Below, one piece after another: positions 45,353 to 47,954 of a DNA stretch of 47,954 nt. Numbering within the stretch: position 1 is the first letter of the stretch; each line of letters starts with the position of its first letter. This stretch comes from Collinsella sp. TM10-22 (GTDB taxonomy: Bacteria; Actinomycetota; Coriobacteriia; Coriobacteriales; Coriobacteriaceae): contig NZ_QSOC01000010.1 in the NCBI RefSeq assembly GCF_003466125.1, positions 1 through 47,954 on the forward strand, read 5' to 3'. The notes under the pieces were generated by a model, which worked only from the letters and a program-made list of their open reading frames with translations, made no database searches and was not told the DNA's origin. The position numbers and the translations under genes are program-made.

Positions 45353-46246
45353 ATGGATACGAGTTATTACAACCGCTTTGGTGCCGAGGAACTTACGCGC
45401 CGCTTGTCGAGCGAGACCTTGTTGGCGCAGGGTCCCATGGGCAGTGTTCTGTTGAGTGAGTACGATGCCGCCGACATTCCACCGGCGTTTTGGAATCTGG
45501 CAGAGCCGCAGACCGTTTCTCGTATTCATCGCTTGTATGTCGCCGCCGGCGCGCAGGTGCTCATTACCAACACCTTTCAGGCATCAAGCTATGCCCTCAA
45601 CCACGATCAGATTGCGCCGTCCGTGGCGGAGGTCAATCGCGGGGCCGTCGACGATGCCCGCCAGGCGCACCCTCAGCTGCTACTGGGCTCGATGGGCCCG
45701 ATCGGTATTGAGTGGTTTGCCGAAGACTCTGCCGAGTATCGTGAAATCCGAGGCATTGCGCGCGAACAGGCGCACGCCTTGCTTAATGCCGGTGTTGACG
45801 GTCTGCTGATCGAGACGGTGACGTCTATCCGTAATTTGCAGCCCATGCTTGCCGGCGCCCGAGATGCCGCCGACGGCATGCCTGTCCTGGTGAGTTTTGT
45901 CGTTGACGATAAAGGCGACCTGTTGGGCGATGGCCTCAACATCGAGGCAGCCGTTTTGTACGCCGAAAAACACGGCGCAAACTCGGTTGGTGTTAATTGC
46001 TGTTCGCTTGCGGCCGCGAATGCGGCGGTGCCCAGGATGGTTGCATCGGCGACTACTCCCGTCACGGTGCGTCCCAACGTGGGCGATCCGGTCCAGACTC
46101 AGGATGGCCCCGTATGGCACGAGAACCCCGAAGCTTTCGCGCGCGCATGCATCGAATGGAGACATGCCGGTGCCGCAATGGTGGGCAGTTGCTGTGGAAC
46201 CACGGCAATCACTACGGCAGCGATGGCCGAGGCGCTCGATATATAA
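45353..46246 (+). CDS. Homocysteine S-methyltransferase-family protein (MetH N-terminal-like)
   Basis: A 297-residue TIM-barrel enzyme. Zinc ligands are Cys216 (GVNCC) and Cys280-Cys281 (GSCCGTT), and the N-terminal QGPMGSVL and TNTFQASSYAL segments match the family. It moves a methyl group to homocysteine or a similar thiol; as a single-domain protein it could be a B12-dependent or S-methylmethionine-dependent enzyme, which sequence alone does not settle. No separate cobalamin domain is encoded next to it. A terminator follows. Confidence 0.85.
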   Translation: MDTSYYNRFGAEELTRRLSSETLLAQGPMGSVLLSEYDAADIPPAFWNLAEPQTVSRIHRLYVAAGAQVLITNTFQASSYALNHDQIAPSVAEVNRGAVDDARQAHPQLLLGSMGPIGIEWFAEDSAEYREIRGIAREQAHALLNAGVDGLLIETVTSIRNLQPMLAGARDAADGMPVLVSFVVDDKGDLLGDGLNIEAAVLYAEKHGANSVGVNCCSLAAANAAVPRMVASATTPVTVRPNVGDPVQTQDGPVWHENPEAFARACIEWRHAGAAMVGSCCGTTAITTAAMAEALDI

Positions 46247-46251
46247 AGGGC

Positions 46252-46277
46252 AAAACCGCTCCATACTGGGCGGTTTT
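46252..46277 (+). terminator. Rho-independent terminator
   Basis: AAAACCGC (46252-46259) pairs with GCGGTTTT (46270-46277), loop about 10 nt, then CTGTT. It ends the regulator-methyltransferase operon. Confidence 0.8.
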
Positions 46278-46403
46278 CTGTTGCTTGCATGTCCTCGGCA
46301 GCATTTGCCCAAATGGTGAATGCTGGCGCCGGCAGGTTGCTGAGTGCGTGCTGCGGGTATACCTCATGCGTACCATGATCCAAACACTGTGAGGTGTCTG
46401 CGT

Positions 46404-47804
46404 GTGTGCGCGATAATTCATTTTGGAACTGACGGTTGGCGCGCTCGCGTCGATGAGGACTTCACTGCCGATAACGTTGCCCGTATCGCCGATGCCGTCG
46501 GCGAGTTGTGGCAAAAGACCAATCCGGGCAAAACGGTATATATAGGGTTCGACACCCGGCCCCTGGCGCGCGAGTTCGCTGAGCTTGCGGCGGGTGTGCT
46601 AGCAGCGCACGGGCTAGACGCCGTGCTCGCTTCGCGATCTGTCCCGACCCCTGCCCTTACGTGGGCGGCGGCTTATGACGGTGAGGCGTGCGGTGCGCTC
46701 ATGGTGACGGGGTCCCATCATCCGCAGGGTTATCTGTGCCTCAAGATTCGCATGGGTGACGGCTCGACCGCCAACCAGGATGTCATCGAAGAGCTCGAAG
46801 AGACCATGGCTCCCGAGCCAATGGGGATCGAGGGACAATATCGCACCGCGGATATCATTCCTGACTATATGCAGGCGGTGGCATCGTTTGTCGATGCCGA
46901 AGCCATCCGCGCCGCGCACCTGCGCGTGGTGGTTGATCCCATGGGCGGTGCAGCCCAGGGCTATCTAGCCGACCTGCTGCGCGATCTTGGCGTTGAGGTG
47001 CACGAGATTCATGCCGGGCAGGCACCTGACCAAGAAGATATCTGCCCCGACCCCGTTGAGCCGTGGGTGGACGCTTGCGAGCGCACGGTTATCGAGGACG
47101 GAGCTTGCGCTGGCCTGGTGACCGACGGCGACGCCGACCGTATCGGCGCGGTTGACGAGCGCGGCAGATATATACATCCGCATCAGATCATGGCGCTCGT
47201 TTTGGGCGACTTGGTTCAATTTCGTAATTTGGAGGGGCGCGTCGTCGTCAATCTCTCATGCTCGACGCTCGTGCGCCGCATTGCCGAGGCGCTTGGCTGC
47301 CGCGTGACCGTCAAACCAGTCGGTTTCAAATATATAGCGGCGGAGATGAAGAAGGGCGGCGTCCTCATAGGCGGCGAAGAAGCCGGTGGTATCGGCATCG
47401 CCGCGCATATGCCCGAGCGCGATGGAATCCTCGCCTGTCTGATTTTGTGCGAGCTTATGGCGAAGACGGACGCGCCTTTGGGCGTTCTGGTCGACCAACT
47501 CGAGGACAGTTTTGGTAAGACGAGTTACGGTCGACGCGATTTACGCCTTGAGGCCGAAGATGCCGAAACGTTACGAACCCTGCTGCCGGGTGTAAACCCC
47601 AAGTCGATTTGTGGCAAGGTGCCGCAAAACGTTAGTCATATGGATGGCTTGCGTTTGGCATTCGAGGATGACACGTGGCTGCTGGTCCGTCCTAGCGGGA
47701 CCGAACCAGTGGTGCGCGTCTACGCCGAGGGGTTCTCGGTGGAAGAACGCGATGAGTTGCTCGATGCTGGCTGTGCTTTAGCTAGGGGGACGTATCCGCT
47801 TTAA
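46404..47804 (+). CDS. Phosphoglucomutase/phosphomannomutase family protein
   Basis: A 466-residue alpha-D-phosphohexomutase. The phosphoserine loop is TGSHHP (102-107, Ser104; canonical TASHNP), the Mg2+ loop is DGDADR, the sugar-specificity loop is GEEAGG and the phosphate-binding loop RPSGTEP is near the C-terminus. GEEAGG, with Glu-Glu, cannot by itself separate glucose, mannose and glucosamine specificity. The GTG at 46404 follows GAGGTG; earlier starts add an unlikely leader. It supplies hexose-1-phosphates for sugar metabolism or the envelope. Confidence 0.88.
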   Translation: MCAIIHFGTDGWRARVDEDFTADNVARIADAVGELWQKTNPGKTVYIGFDTRPLAREFAELAAGVLAAHGLDAVLASRSVPTPALTWAAAYDGEACGALMVTGSHHPQGYLCLKIRMGDGSTANQDVIEELEETMAPEPMGIEGQYRTADIIPDYMQAVASFVDAEAIRAAHLRVVVDPMGGAAQGYLADLLRDLGVEVHEIHAGQAPDQEDICPDPVEPWVDACERTVIEDGACAGLVTDGDADRIGAVDERGRYIHPHQIMALVLGDLVQFRNLEGRVVVNLSCSTLVRRIAEALGCRVTVKPVGFKYIAAEMKKGGVLIGGEEAGGIGIAAHMPERDGILACLILCELMAKTDAPLGVLVDQLEDSFGKTSYGRRDLRLEAEDAETLRTLLPGVNPKSICGKVPQNVSHMDGLRLAFEDDTWLLVRPSGTEPVVRVYAEGFSVEERDELLDAGCALARGTYPL

Positions 47805-47954
47805 CCATGAGACTGCCTTATATAAAGAGATGCTCGGCGAGCGGTAGGTAACGACTGGCAAACGTTAGTCGGATTCTAAACTGTGTAGGAAATGTGTGCG
47901 CCCAGATTCCCGCCCCCGGGGCCCCTCCGGTCTGGCAATATATCTCCTTGCCGC
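47805..47954. other. Window end, no gene seen
   Basis: The last 150 bp have no supported ORF, tRNA or terminator; the next gene probably begins beyond the window. A GC-rich run CCCGCCCCCGGGGCCCC lies near 47911-47927. Confidence 0.4.

Overview
The window looks like a chromosomal contig of a high-GC gut actinobacterium of class Coriobacteriia, most likely Collinsella or a close relative. This rests on the strong G/C third-position bias, the gene order prfA-prmC-tsaC-upp-atpI/B/E/F/H/A/G/D/C-murA, the sugar-PTS content and the abundance of small palindromic repeats. The genus is an inference from style and gene content, not a database match.

Layout. (1) 0-2.2 kb: a pyridoxal-kinase-like gene overlapping a TIGR04076-type small Cys-rich protein, repeats, and a low-molecular-weight protein tyrosine phosphatase (LMW-PTP) on the minus strand. 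(2) About 2.17-10.10 kb: an integrated mobile element inside the LMW-PTP gene. Its ends are 23-bp imperfect direct repeats that encode the phosphatase P-loop. The element supplies a new start and first codons for the phosphatase at its left end, and the displaced original start survives as a 20-codon relic at the right end. Inside are a Tn916-type integrase (frameshifted), an HUH+P-loop Rep (one in-frame TAG), a perfect hairpin that is a candidate origin, an FtsK/TcpA-like ATPase, a small protein gene broken by a TAA, a small unknown gene, an ABC-F ATPase cargo gene and an IS21-type relic. (3) 10.2-18.2 kb: two paralogous alpha-glucoside modules, each with a GH4 phospho-glucosidase, a PTS EIICB and an RpiR regulator, arranged tail to tail. 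(4) 18.4-26.2 kb: an MFS exporter, an acidic single-TM protein, an aldose-epimerase-like gene, a polar amino acid ABC transporter and an M20 peptidase. (5) 26.4-33.5 kb: translation and salvage genes prfA, prmC (with a large insertion), hicAB, tsaC, glpK, upp. (6) 33.7-40.7 kb: the complete F1Fo ATP synthase operon. (7) 40.7-47.8 kb: murA, an LCP cell-wall ligase, pepT, a DtxR/MntR-type regulator, a homocysteine methyltransferase-like gene and a phosphohexomutase.

Three observations stand out. First, the mobile element targets and regenerates a tyrosine phosphatase gene at its catalytic loop. Second, a structured repeat is present three times, always directly after a stop codon. It has a terminator hairpin nested in an outer stem that covaries between copies, and one copy forms the 5' end of an ABC transporter binding-protein gene that has lost its normal signal peptide. 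Third, PrmC carries an acidic Ala/Glu-rich insertion of about 120 residues.

The housekeeping blocks are ordinary. The accessory parts are a decaying but still readable integrative element, several families of short palindromic repeats and one toxin-antitoxin pair. No rRNA, tRNA or CRISPR array was found.
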